Source: Ephydatia muelleri
Lineage: Eukaryota > Porifera > Demospongiae > Spongillida > Spongillidae
Length of the DNA: 64,000 bases
Reading direction: 5' to 3'
Assembly (NCBI GenBank): GCA_013339895.1
Contig: JABACO010000002.1
Coordinates: 13,964,426 to 14,028,425 of the forward strand
Made by a program: the position numbers and the translations under genes
Part shown: piece by piece, positions 52,523 through 64,000 of the stretch
Position numbering within the stretch: position 1 is the first letter of the stretch
Layout of the letters: each line of letters starts with the position of its first letter
The notes under the pieces: model-generated
Databases searched by the model: none
What the model was told of the DNA's origin: nothing
The model's input: only the letters and a program-made list of their open reading frames with translations

Positions 52523-52860
52523 TCGTGTTGAGTCGTTGGACCTGCAAAGTCTCTTTCATTCCCAACGTGCTATATGGCATACCATGCAAGGCGATACAGC
52601 AACGTCTAGTCCCTTGAGTATTTGCGTGTGAAATAAATAGAAGCTACTGACTTACCTCAAAAGGGATACGCTTTAATTGGAATACGCCACAACGTTTGTG
52701 GTCATTTTTATTAACCCGCTATTTCCTTAGTCTCGTAACCAGACCCCTTACGTTACAGCTGTCAATGGATTACATCACCGCTCGTTTTAGCGTAGCGGTG
52801 ATGTAATCCATCCGAAGCTTTGACGTATTTGGTCTGGGTATGAGTCTACTATTTGCTAAT
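52523..52860 (-). repeat. Detached 5' flank of zinc-finger copy F with complete palindrome
   Basis: Continues the leader broken at 49580 (GTGTTGAGTCGTTGGACC...TTTGCGTGTGAAATAAATAG...GTGGTCATTTTTATTAACCC) and ends with the complete palindrome at 52735-52845. Confidence 0.8.
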
Positions 52861-54133
52861 GCAGGCTAGGGCTGTCAAAAATATGCCACTCAACAATTCC
52901 CCTTTCGCAACAAAAATGACGTCTCTTTTTAACAGTTAGTTAGCTTTACACATGTTTTGAAGTGTAGTCCTTCGTTTTTACGTTACTAAAACATGCCAAC
53001 CAGCAGATGTCACACATTAATTAAGTGGGGTATATAATATGTTATCACTATCACTATAGGGCTCTTCAAAGAGCATATCTACTCCTCAAGTAAGTTGAAT
53101 AAGCAATGTAAAGTTAGAAATCATTTACATTCATTACCAAGTTTATGACTGTACACATGACAGAATTGCATGTATATGTGATGTGATATGTGCAATCAAT
53201 GCCTACTTAGAATATGTTTAGTGCAATATAATACCCTATCGTGGTAAACGTTAGGTGTGGTATGTCATATTAAAATAAACCCATGAATTCAATGATAATG
53301 CACATTCATGCTTAAAGGTAACGTTCATTGTTCCAACTTTATCTCTAACCATAAAATGAAAGCGTTCTACCTACATCCTCAGTATCTCTTGTTGGTCACT
53401 CAGCTCCTTGAGAGTCTCCAGGTCAAACACTGTATCTAAATTGCACACTATACTTTTAACAAGAGATTGCTGAATTTTAAGGCTTCAGAAATCAACATTG
53501 ACAAAGAGTCTTTTATAAACAATGTTTTATGACTTTGAGGGCATTATTTTAATACTCACTATAATTTTTGATGATTATAAATGTTAAAAACTACTCTTGT
53601 ATCACCCGGGGTATAGGTGCATTGATACGCTCAAAACTGTATTCAAAAATTGTACTTAACACATTTCAAAAGTGGTGACTAAAGTAATACAGTTTATTTC
53701 ACTGTCTACCTTTTAGAGTATGAAGGATGTACAGTCCATTATATAGAATTTAGCTATTTCATACATGTAGCTAAAAAACTGCATTGCATAAAATATTTCT
53801 GTGTATCAAAGCTAATCAATGCTAGTATGATTGGATTAAAGATACAAACAGGACCACTCATTCAATCCTGTTTATTTATATTGTTATTTTCATAGTCATT
53901 AACACAGTAATTCAAAGAAGTAGGATTTAATGATTATTTTATAATGGATCCAAGATTTTCTCTACTCTACTAAGATTGTCATCTACTCTAATGCTTTTAA
54001 TGCTATCTCAACATAAGTTATTCATCAATTTGAATAGTCGTTTGAATAGTTGTATCTTTATTAATTTAGTTTATTGCTTACACTATAGCATGGTTCTTGT
54101 GATGATTATTCAACTCTTTTTAATTTCATACAG
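52861..54133. other. Gap between copy F flank and the BEN gene exons
   Basis: AT-rich. A GTAAGT donor at 53091 after ATCTACTCCTCAA may mark an early BEN-gene exon on the plus strand. On the minus strand 53456-53382 a block FDLETLKELSDQQEILR sits between ACAG and GTAGGT, a possible coiled-coil exon of another gene. Neither is certain; nothing else recognised. Confidence 0.35.
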
Positions 54134-57100
54134 CAAACCAAGTCCATGTTGGTATGGGGGTCGCAGGACCAGGCACAACCCCACACCAAGCAAAGCGTGG
54201 ATGATGATGAAGATCTTATGGTAACCTAACTGTGCATGCTGTATACATCAATTCAAATCAGTTGTATTTAGAACGCGGACACTCAGTTGGACAATGCATC
54301 AGAACAGGAGCTGTCACAATCTGTGCTGAACAAGAAGGTGCGTAATAACACTTAAGCATTTCAACTTTCCTTTAGAGTGGATCAATAAAGAAACCCATAC
54401 TCACAGACAACAATCCAAGACAATGTTTGAACAAACAGTACTTTATTGTATAATGTAGTATATGAAATATTGTAATCTAGCATTGTGCTTATAGTGGATT
54501 ACCTCATGTCAGAGTTGTAATGAAACCACCAACAGCTAGCTAAAACAGCTAAACATACCTTGTGCAGCTAGCTAAGCTAAAAAAAACAGCTAAAAACAGC
54601 TAAAAACAGCTAAATTTTGGTTTTGTACTTTGCTATTATAATTATACTTTATTATTGATATTAACTATGTTAAACCATCATCATTATTTGTCCATGCAAG
54701 AGTTTCAAATTTTCATGTTTATTTTGCAATTTGCACAGTACACAATGTGTCTAGATGATTATATATGCACCATCTGCTTCGCTCTCTTGTGAACAAGCCC
54801 AGAATTGTACTTGGCTTTCACAAGAGCACTCAACAAGTCGTCTGCCATTCTGGTGCGCTTAGCAGTAACAATGAGCCCTGCGTGGAAAATATTCTCTCCA
54901 CAGGTGCAGAGGAAGCTGGAACTGAAAGAATTTGTAAAGCTATTTTTGAAAGAGGGCCACTTTTACCTCTCCAATATGAAGAGGATCCATGTCATGTGGC
55001 AGTGAGTTTGTTGATGCCATATGAGCATCAAACATGCTTTTCCAGTCCGATACTTTTGTTGGTAGATTGTCATATCCGAAAAAATCAAATGCACAATCCT
55101 GTTTGAGATTTTTGGAGGGTGCGGCTGCGGCAGCAGCAGCAGGTGGCCCATCTTCACATTCCACAGAAGCACAGTCTTCAACAAGTACAGAGAGATACTT
55201 TTCCAGTTTAGCACGCAGAGTATATTCCGGTTCAAATTGAAGTACTCGATTTTTCTGCAGGGCAACTGGAAGCCATCTTACACCATGCTGGCTAAGAGCA
55301 ACAGCTGAAATAAGGTGCATATCTGAAGCCATAAAGGCAAACCTTGCCGAGAAAGCATCCAAAATACCTGCCTTAAATGGTGCACTAGCTTCCACATCAG
55401 GGATGTGTCGTTCTAAAAAACAGAAAATCGGAATCACTTCATGAATAGTTGCTTGTAACTCTGCCTCAAGAGTCTTGGTGGCATGGTAAAATGGCTTGAG
55501 GAAAGAAATAAGAAACTTTACACCTTCTAGATCTGAGTCCACCAACATGCCAATGGTGGTTTTCACCTCTTCAAAGTTGTCCTGAATTGCAACCAACAGT
55601 CGGTACTGCGCATTCCATCGAGTTTCACCTGGTGTTGGCAGCTGCTTGGAAAGCATTTCTGATAACCTTGGTGACTGGTGTGACTTCTTGCAGACAACTT
55701 TTGCTTTCCTCAGAATTTTTTTATATTTATCAGGCAGTAATTGCAAACAGTCTTTCACAAACAACTGCAGAATATGAATGCAGCATGCTTGTCTGTACTG
55801 TTTACCAAAAAGGGTGCTATAATCAATCCCTTCAATATCCTGCACCAAATCTTCATCCAAGGGGTCTGCTTCTTCTTCCAACCGTTCCAACTCTGGATTA
55901 TTTTCATGTTGTTCATCATCATCATCAGCCTCCCAAAGAGAAACATCAAAAGCTTTTTTCATGTTGGAAGCTGTGTCGCACACGGTTTTGAAAGTGTCAT
56001 AAACATCCAAACCATGCCTTGCCAAAATCATCTCATACATTTGGCTGATGTTTTCCGCAGTATGTGGATGAGGGATGTGAACAAAATCCAACACTTTTGT
56101 GTCAAGCCCTTCTTCAGTGTTCAGATGTATAGAAACCGCCATCTGTCCACGTCTGGCACGGCTTGTCCATAGATCCACCGTAGTTGAAGGTTTTCCATAC
56201 TTGGCCATGTAATCTTTGGCCTGAAACGTCCAAGCATTTCCTTTCTGAATGATTCTATCTCGCATGGTCGACCTGCAGACTGGTTTATATCTGCCCCCAC
56301 TAGAAACAGCCAACACGTTTCGAAAACTGTGGCGCTCCACGATGGAAATGGGAAGATTCAGATCCACGATCATGTTTGTGCAAGCGGCAGTGAGCTCTTC
56401 CTGTTTTGGAAAGGGTTGTGGATTGAAGTGCTGACTGATTGCTCTCGCTCCCAAAGCACTTGCTTTCTCCTCGATGTTCACATCTTTGTGGTGGGTTGTA
56501 AAGTGACTTTTTAGATTCGTTTTTGAGCTGGCGGAATATTTAACCTTGACAATTGTGCCTTTTTGTGCTTTGCACACCTTGCACACTCCCTCCAACTTGG
56601 AATCATCCAGCTCGAAGAAAGAAGCATAAACTTTGGCCATCTCAGTTGGACAGGGTTGATCGCGTGGCAATTTTGAAATTAACTCTTTCACGGGCGGAAG
56701 TCAATAATTCAACCAATTGTGGTGGGCGGGCCGTTTTGAAAATTTAAATTGCTTTTCTATTGTTAAGATATGTTATCCATTCAGATGATGATGTGACAGT
56801 AACGTACATACGTACGTACGTAGGCATAGCGATTTTTTTAGCGATTTAGCGGCGCTACGTGGTATAGGACATCGCTAGCTAAATAGCGGAATGCTGAATG
56901 GTTTTTCCCGCTAAGCGGTCGCTATTTAGCTAGCGGTTACAACTCTGTAATACATAGATGTAAAGGCATAAGTTTTGCATTATTGCAATATTGTAATAGG
57001 ATACAAATCCATATGAATGGGATACTTATGCTTAGTGATTAAGAATTTTTCGAAATTTAACCTCAATCTTCAATAACTTTGATTTTAATATTGTAGTGTG

Positions 57101-60100
57101 TTGATATTATTCCTTAACCGGCACAATTACAGTTATCTCATTAGCATTTGCCTAACTATTGCAAAACAGTAAATTAAATCTAGTACTTAGTTAAAATCAA
57201 ACCTGAGTTATACAATTTAAATACTTTATCTTCATTCAAAAAACACCTGATATAACGCTTTTATACATATTTTGGACTACCATATGGAATCAGTGAGCAA
57301 AAAATTCAACGTGGACTTTTCTAATAAAGCATTAAACAATAAATGTTCTCACTTTGTGAGTCAAAGTTCCAATTTCATTTTGTAATACTTATTCATTTCT
57401 TGTGCATCTGTTGCAACCTAAGCACTGTATCGATTCTTACTGATAGCATAGCATGACATTGGATTGAGGATACAATAAACCGGTTCCTACACTGATCGAT
57501 AAGGACAATGCATTTTAGTTATGGTAAAGTTATTATTAATGGCAGATAAAAAATGTACCAGCAAGGAAAACATTCATTCTGTGCTATTGACTATGCAGAG
57601 CAGTAAGCTGTGTAAATTTTTGTAGGTGATAGACATTGAAATTTACATTGCGAATCAAACTGTTATTTTACCATTTGTGTTATTTTGTTACACTTAGGTT
57701 GATGAGAAACTTGGAATTGAAGTAAGTGACAATATTTTATGTACTAGCATATATAGAAAGGAAGAGGATAAATGAGTGTGCAAAATATAAGAGTAACAGC
57801 TTCATTATTATTATTTTTATGATGCTAACTGTTGAAAGAATACACAATGATACTTGAGAACGAATCTGCAATTGGCAATAAAACACAGAGCAAAGTTGTA
57901 CACATACTATATTTAGAATGGCCCTGTTCTATGTACCATAGATCTGGTGCGAGCTATTTCATGAGAGGCTTGGTTGAGTTTCTTGATCCCAAATGCTATT
58001 GTACAGAGGGATGCAGACTATATCTCTTTGCATTGTCTCTTTTTAAAAATACATTGCTGCTCAATGTGGTAATAGGTAGCTACTTGTAACATGGCATTAA
58101 TATCTATGATGGCATATATTGATAAGTAGTAATTTTTAAAAAAGGCATTTCAAATATTAACGGTTAGGGTGATTCAAAAACATGACTTTTGGATAACTGT
58201 GCGTAATTTAAAGTAGCAACACAAGAAAAAAAGTACTAAAAGTGAGGCTGAGCCTGCCATGAAAGTATACCAGTGGCCTGGGACTTGACGCACCTCATGG
58301 GTATGGCGAGACACAGCAGTGTTTCAAACGTTTTAGATTTGTATTTGTATTAATGCATGGCAGTACATTATCACTATTGTGTTGGAATTTGATGAACATG
58401 TTATGGATATGGTTTTTGTGGTTAAAATTGCTTCATTCTGACTCTTTGTATTAAGGAGATGATCCGAGACACCCACCAAATTTTGAAGAGGATGGAAAAA
58501 GATAAAGTAACTGTGGATGATGAGAAAAAGAATAAATTTGTGGTAAGTATTATGATCATCAATATTCTATCAATTGATACATGAGCTTATTTTTTTAAAT
58601 TAATTGTTATGAGTTTAATTACAGCATTAAATCATATGCACAAACAGTTTAATCATCAAAGATACTTGCAGAACGAATCCATATAATCATGCATATGTGA
58701 TAATCTATGAGCCTTATAAAAATGTACCTGTGATAGCAACAGTTGTATGCTGCAACTCTTTGATCATTAAGGTTGAATAAGCAGTATTTTGATTTAAAAA
58801 TAATTGAGAAACGTAAATGAAAAAAATTAAAATTTTGATCTAATTAAACACTACCAGATTAATTACAGATAGTAAATCAATACAGTTTGGAAACCTAGTA
58901 CTAGAGTACTGCATAATGAATATGTTAATTCAATTCGTCTACCATAACAATAGATTTTGTAAGTATGATTCCTAGCTTTGATAATTATTTGTGTGCATTG
59001 TGTTTAGATTAACAAATCGCATTATACCGGGTCTTTGCAATTCAAGGCAAAATCTTTAAACAAGTATTACATTGTAATTATTAAAATGGGGAAGTGAGGC
59101 AAATGCAAATCGCATTATCTAGTAATAGATGTAATTTCAAACTTATTAATGTAACACAATTATGTGCAAGAACTATTTAATAATTGAATGATTTAGAAAC
59201 TATCCATTAACTTAAATACAATTTAAAAAAAAGAATTTGGGTTTTACTTGTAAATAACCATAGATATTAGACTAAATAACCAAAGCAACAAATCAAACTT
59301 GAAAACACATCTTCATTTGCGAACACCCCGTGTATTAGATTAAGTGTATGGATTTACAATACTGACAATCCAGATACTGCATAAACCAAGAGAATGTACC
59401 ATTTTCTTTAAGGGATGACTTATTGCATTTGGTGATTTCTTTATGCCCATTTTCAAATGTCTATTTGTGCTTAGTTATTTTGTACTACATATTAATTTAT
59501 TTCACAGAGGAATACACAAAGTGCACACATTCCATTAAGAACATATGGGACAGTTTCCACGAAAATTGCCCCACGGTTACAATGTTATAAAAATGCATCG
59601 CGTTTGAATCGCTATACTTTCCCAACGGATAACGCTATCGACTTCCTATTTTCAACACTCATAGTGAAATGGTGTAGTATGAAGTGTTGTAAATAGGAAG
59701 TCGATAGCGTTATCCGTATTTTTATAACCTTTTAACCGTGGGGCAATTTTCGCGGAAACTGTCCCATATTTATTTAACTCTATGATGCAATTGGTATCCT
59801 ATAAAGAATTGCTGTAGAATTAGCACTGACCAGTTTCATTATTGATGGATGACAATATACAAACCAATTGCAACACATACATACATACAGTAAATACACA
59901 AATGACAAGTTATTTATAATAATCAAATATGAACAATAGTTACATAAACAAGCTTAGAAATTAGCTACAAACGTCTGCCTAATTGTGGTAGCCTTGATAG
60001 GATGGCTCTAGACACCTACATAACCAAGATGATGTTGAGATGTTGGCTGAGAGAAGCTATATAATTGAAAGGTGGAATTCTTCCACAGCCTTGGGATACA

Positions 60101-60513
60101 TATCGAGCCCACACAAATATGTTAGTGTGTGTATACATTTATAACTGATTATATTTTTCCATCAGGTGGATGGGAAGGATTTGATGCTAATCCCAGCAAG
60201 AGATCCGATAAAGTTTTGTTTGCAAGCAATGTTTAGTAGAGAAGAGATGGAAAAGAGCGGGTTCAAGGAAACGAGGAAAAGAGGGTTGAAGGACCCATTG
60301 CCGACGTTAGATCAAACTAAAGTGAAATTGATTGATGGTAAAAGTATATGTACTACATGCAAGATTGCATTTTTAATACATTTTCATTTTTCTCCAGATG
60401 CCATTATAGCTAGATTTGGAATGGAACAATTTAATGACACTGCAGCCAAAGTTCGCACCCAGGCGAACCAGAAGTGTTCGGACTTACTAACAAAAAAAAA
60501 AGAAAAAGACTGA
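54134..60513 (+). CDS. BEN-domain protein, 3' exons
   Basis: BEN domains bind DNA or chromatin partners. Exons fit at 54134-54220 (QTKSMLVWGSQDQ...DDDEDLM), 54272-54337 (NADTQLDNASEQELSQSVLN), 57698-57721 (VDEKLGIE), 58456-58542 (EMIRDTHQILKRMEKDK), 60166-60337 and 60398-60513. Borders are AG/GT and phases 0,0,0,0,1, with TGA at 60511. The last two exons give FCLQAMFSREEMEKSGFKE, LPTLDQTKVKLID, AIIARFGMEQFND and AAKVRTQANQKCSDLL, which fits the BEN pattern (lF..eEl..s, LD..Kv..I, final basic Cys helix). Earlier exons are acidic or coiled-coil. The 5' end is not identified. A hAT element lies in the 54338-57697 intron. Open throughout, probably a host gene. Confidence 0.65.
54768..56691 (-). 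pseudogene. hAT transposase with BED finger
   Basis: Reads MKELISKLPRDQPCP, then a BED-type finger VCKVCKAQKG...NLKSHFTTHH, a DNA-binding region with FNPQPFPKQEELTAACT, then core blocks PSTTVDLWTSRARRGQMAVS (first Asp), FKTVCDTASNMKKAF (second Asp), an acidic insert DDDDEQHENNPE, CCIHILQLFVKD and LPTPGETRWNAQYRLL. The main frame ends at 54940 through loss of one A in an A-run. The dimerisation end PASSAPVERIFS and LIVTAKRTRMADDLL continues in two further frames to about 54768. It is close to intact apart from two one-base shifts. Confidence 0.85.
56800..56945. repeat. hAT subterminal repeats
   Basis: CGCTAGCTAAATAGCG and CGCTATTTAGCTAGCG face each other, with repeated TAGCG words. These are probably transposase-binding repeats of the hAT end; the left counterpart is the CAGCTAAAAA cluster at 54540-54612. 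Confidence 0.6.
59543..59769. mobile_element. 227-bp palindromic foldback element, short copy 3
   Basis: ATATGGGACAGTTTCC / GGAAACTGTCCCATAT ends, with ACTTCCTATTTTCAACACT near the centre facing AGTGTTGTAAATAGGAAGT. It is a deletion form of the 792-830 bp family and lies in the 58542-60166 intron of the BEN gene. Confidence 0.85.
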
Positions 60514-60839
60514 TTAGATTATTGTATTGAGGTGTTGGTGTTGTTATTAATTTTATTGTTTTTGTTTGTATTACAAGTATTCACTACAATGTGGAATCGT
60601 GACAAATATTGACAGCACGTATACGTATGAGCATTGATATCACTCTTATTATTAGTGCATGTACGATATATAATGATATTGCTATTGGCGGCAATGTCAA
60701 ATCTTTTTCCATCTTATACACATAAGTACACACACACAGCCACACCTCATATCGCAGACGATCAGAATGGGGGGTGAGGGGGTCCAAAACAGTCTTAATT
60801 TGTGTGATGTAATTTATGAACGGCCCCGTGGCTGTGGTA

Positions 60840-61032
60840 GTTGGTCCTAGGTTCTACCAACCGAGATTAGCATCACTCCTGAAGTAATGAATTGCAATAC
60901 TAGCAAGGGCTTGAGCCTCGACTCGATTCGAGTTGTGAATATTCAAATTTCAGTGTTAGTCGGCAGAAGAATTAAAATGGCTACAGAATGAATAGCTCTT
61001 TAAAATGTTTTCGTGACATTCACCCACAAACA

Positions 61033-61063
<31 letters not shown>

Positions 61064-61110
61064 GCCACACACACACACATGCACACCATTATTTACCCTA
61101 CCATCACTGA
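60840..61110 (+). repeat. Dispersed repeat ending in (CA)n, partner of 35400-35820
   Basis: See the shared words at 35400-35820. Here the CA-run is only about 60 bp (61026-61085). Confidence 0.75.
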
Positions 61111-61239
61111 GAGGCAACCACATTTTCACCCATCGTGAAGCCGCCTATTGAGACGAATTGATTTCGCTATTCAAATAATCATGACATTCAGAACAATACC
61201 AAAAATACGCTTTCCAAGTGCAAGTGCCTAGCTGGAGAT

Positions 61240-61450
61240 CCATATCTAGCATTGACCTCTGGGCTTCTCCCACTCACCTCAATACCCCCGATCATTTGGG
61301 GGCGCCTGAGGTGTTGGGATGAAATATAAGTCCAACCTGCAGCTAGCCTTCAGTTTGAAACTCACTGCGAAAGGAAGTGCATAGCCTCATGTCCCCAAGT
61401 ACCATTTGTCTCAGCTACATGTACCAGTGGCATGCTGACCTAATGGACTT
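61240..61450. repeat. Dispersed repeat, partner of 11210-11480
   Basis: Same block order as at 11210-11480 with a shorter middle. It follows the 60840 repeat, as the 11.2-kb copy follows the coiled-coil relic. Confidence 0.7.
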
Positions 61451-61599
61451 GTTTTCTGTTTCATTTCTTTATTTTGGTTGAATGTATCTGCCAAGACATG
61501 TGACGTGCATATTAGAGGACATTGAATGTTACTATGAAGTTTGCATGGTTCAATATATGACTTACTGCCTGCCTAAACGTCTTGAAATCAATCAGCATA

Positions 61600-62060
61600 T
61601 AATAAAAATCAACTTGACACCATGTCGAACATATCAAATATCAATAATAATAACAATAAATCTAACAGATGACATAATTGTTTACATCATTGTTTTGGAC
61701 ATTATTGCCTACTGAATAATAATAGTTGTAATGGTGCTTGCTTGCACATGCTGGACAAGCATTATTGATGATTTTAATTAACAAATTGAATGACATAATC
61801 ATCCTGTCATCCGAGGTTGTCCAACAAGGAAATCGATCCTCTTGGGCCAATCCTCCTCTGCCTCACAATACACTATGTGAGTTCAATGATGAAGTCTGAA
61901 CTGTTACTGTATTGAGACGATGGCACACTGGGATGGGGTTCTGTCCAAATATTGAGGTGATAAAAAAGGAAGCTGGAATTGTGGATGTGTCCAACTTCCA
62001 GAAACCAGTTTGAAGTCATAGGTTTTAACTAGGGACTCATTCTAGATGCAATCCACTTAA
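61600..62060 (+). pseudogene. RT-B relic, right-hand copy, cut by a hAT element
   Basis: Runs from ATCAATAATAATAACAATAA through GGTGCTTGCTTGCACATGCT, TCCGAGGTTGTCCAACAAGG and AGGTTTTAACTAGGGACTCA to ATGCAATCCACTT, where other copies go on to the HGGLG block but this one switches to transposase-bearing sequence. Confidence 0.65.
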
Positions 62061-62074
62061 AAGAGGAGGTAGCC

Positions 62075-64000
62075 TAGGTGCTACACCAGGTAGTCTTGTT
62101 CTTACAGTGTATCAGAGTCCCTATAACAAGGCTCTCGGAAAAGATGGTGTTTTTGCTTGCCATGAAAAAAGTATAATACATTGCCATGCTACTAAACAAG
62201 CAGACTTATTTCTACTTGGCGTCAGAAATCCTGACTCGAGAATTGATGTGCGTTTAATGGCACAAAGTGACCAGCAAGTTAAAGAAAATAAAGAAATCCT
62301 GTGACAACTTGTGATGGCTGTTGAATTCCTAGCCAAGCAAGCATTGCCCTTCCGAGGACACAGGGATCACAATGCTGACTTTAGCAATGAAGACATCAAT
62401 CGTGGAAATTTTGTAGCCATCCTTCAGTTAATGGCAAAGGGGAACAGTGTTCTTCAAAAGCATCTGAGCTGTGCGAAAAGAAATGCCACATACACAAGTA
62501 AAACCATAAAAATGATCTAATTCACATCTACGCAACTAAAATAAAGGAAAAGATAACTGGAGAGCTTCGAAGTCAGAACTTACCTTTCACCATAATAGCT
62601 GACGAATGTACAGACAGGCATTCAAATCAAGAAATACTATCAGTATGTTTGAGGTTTGTGAGCTTATTAACACCAAAGGATCCTCAAATAAAAGAATCCC
62701 TTGTTGACTTCCTTCACCTTGAAAGAGCCACAGCCACCGCTATAGCTACTAAGCTTTTGGAATCCCTGACCAGTGTTTCTCTTTCTCTCAATCCATCAAA
62801 CATCAGAGGGCAAGCATATGATAGGGCGGCAGTAATGTCTTCAGAAAAAGCTGGGGTACAAGCTAAGATAAAAGAGGTGTCTCCATTAGCTTTTTATACC
62901 CACTGTTATTGTCACTGCCTAAACCTGTCACTTGCTTCAGCTTGTCAAGTTCAAGATATTCGCAATCTTATTGGTACAATAAATGAAGCTTATCTATTCT
63001 TATCAAATAGTCCGAAAAGGCAGAGATTTTTCGAAAAAAATTCTAGAAGTGTATTTACCTACATGCTCCAGAACTAAACTAGTGGGACTGTGCAAAACAA
63101 GGTGGGTGGAACGACACACTTGCTTTGAGGTTTTTCTCGAAATGTACGTGGCATATGTTACATTTTTGGATGCTATGCTTCACCCTCATCAACATCCTGA
63201 CTTAGGCACATGGGATTGGGATAAGGATACTTTAGCAAAGGCACAAGGGATGATGGCTGCACTAACAACGTTTCACAACATTGCAGTTTTTATTATTACC
63301 AAGAATACTTTGGACATAGTACAGGTGCTTTCAGTAAAGTTGCAGAAGCGTGATCAAGATGTGTTAGAGGCATATGCAATCGTAGATGAAGTGATGAAGA
63401 CCCTTGAATCAACAAGGAAAACGATTGACACAGGCTTTGCAGCATGGTATGATGAGATTGTAAAATTGGCAAATGAAGTAGGAGCTACAGAATCTGTTCC
63501 TCGAAAAACCACCCTACAGAGGAATAGAAGTAACACTCCCAGTAGCAGCCCAATGGAGCACTACAAAAGAACTGTTGCCATTCCATTCTTGGACTATCTC
63601 TGTGGGCAGATGGAGGAACAATTCAAGGCAGATGAAACAAATCACACCCATTGTCTTTTCAACCTTGTGCCATCTATACTGGTCGCCACACCCATGTACC
63701 CTGATAACATCTTAGATGATTTGTTAAAATGGGCAATTGATTTACCTTTCCCAAAGTCTCTTCCAAGTGAACTTAGGCGGTGGGAAGGATTGTGGAGAGC
63801 CAAGATGTTATTGAATAAAGATAAAGAGCAGACGATTCCGAATAATCTTGTTCAAGCACTTAGTGCCTGCGATATAGACTCATTCCCTAACGTCCATCGT
63901 CTTCTGTTGATTGGTGCACATTGCCAATCTCTAGTGCTGAAGCTGAACGCTCCTTCAGCTTGATGAAGAGGATCATAACCTGTACAAGATCCATTATGAC
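62075..64000 (+). pseudogene. Second hAT-type transposase (ZMYM1-like/DUF4371 group), 3' partial
   Basis: Blocks in order: NKALGKDGVFACHEKS, VRLMAQSDQQVKENKEIL, LAKQALPFRGHRDHNADF, LPFTIIADECTDRHSNQE (first Asp), IRGQAYDRAAVMSSEKAGVQ (second Asp), FYTHCYCHCLNLSLASACQ, LCKTRWVERHTCFEVFLEM and, at the edge, ISSAEAERSFSLMKRI (dimerisation). This is the order of the DUF4371/ZMYM1-like hAT group. Breaks: an in-frame TGA at 62302, a one-base loss in AAAAA near 62512, a shift in a seven-A run near 63038, and one near 63930. All but the first and last lie in A-runs. The element's right end is outside the window. Confidence 0.82.

Larger units (their letters stand above)
54510..56947 (-). mobile_element. 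hAT transposon in a BEN-gene intron
   Basis: The two outer ends read CAGAGTTGTAA and TTACAACTCTG, an 11-bp inverted repeat of hAT type, with subterminal AGCTAGCTAAA / TTTAGCTAGCG words at both sides. It is 2438 bp long. The flanking octamers (CCTCATGT and TAATACAT) do not match, so the target duplication is lost or the ends are slightly off. It holds one transposase gene on the minus strand, opposite to the host gene. Confidence 0.75.

Noticed and set aside
54765..55106. Plus-strand frame of 113 codons overlapping the hAT transposase end
   Set aside because: Antisense of the conserved hAT dimerisation region; the minus-strand reading explains the sequence.

Overview
This is a repeat-rich piece of an animal nuclear genome. 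Protein-coding signal is split into short exons with GT/AG borders, and the domains are metazoan: HECT ubiquitin ligase, C2H2 zinc fingers, BEN, Ulp1-like peptidase, FN3 and laminin-G. Interspersed DNA is dominated by retroelements and DNA transposons typical of marine invertebrates such as sponges or cnidarians. A sponge-like host is an inference; no ribosomal or mitochondrial marker is present.

Layout. 1-7.9 kb: the last six exons of a HERC3/4-like HECT E3 ligase (+). Its introns carry four unrelated minisatellites and pieces of two retroelement families. 7.9-12 kb: mostly unassigned DNA, a 792-bp near-perfect palindrome and a decayed coiled-coil gene copy. 12-22.4 kb: the first copies of a duplicated module pairing a decayed reverse-transcriptase element (called RT-B here) with a short C2H2 zinc-finger gene. 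A second retroelement with RT, zinc knuckle and two endonuclease-like domains (called RT-A) is inserted between copies, and an LTR element cuts the third copy. 23.5-26.6 kb: an FN3/laminin-G (usherin-like) gene relic on the minus strand with simple repeats. 27-28.9 kb: a second large palindrome, an unassigned reading frame and a G-tract. 29.6-32.3 kb: a minus-strand Ulp1/SENP-like peptidase gene next to 143-bp and 140-bp tandem arrays. 33-35 kb: the best-preserved zinc-finger gene (about nine fingers). 35-38.9 kb: simple repeats, a coiled-coil gene fragment and a foldback element. 39-42.7 kb: a 5'-truncated Ty3/gypsy element. 42.7-49.6 kb: more module copies, two fused head to head. 49.6-52.4 kb: a terminal-inverted-repeat transposon carrying a THAP domain and, on the opposite strand, SWIM and YqaJ exonuclease-like domains. 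54.1-60.5 kb: a BEN-domain gene (+) with a hAT transposon inside one intron. 61.6-64 kb: another RT-B piece and a second hAT-type transposase running off the window.

How it fits together. Likely host genes are the HERC ligase, the Ulp1-like peptidase, the BEN-domain gene and possibly two intact zinc-finger genes (33772-34551 and 48735-49421). Nearly everything else is mobile or tandemly repeated. The most distinctive system is the repeated zinc-finger/RT-B module: seven zinc-finger copies or remnants in both orientations, with conserved caps, different finger numbers, and differences concentrated at DNA-contact positions. Several transposon frames break at A-runs, so some breaks could be base-calling errors rather than decay.
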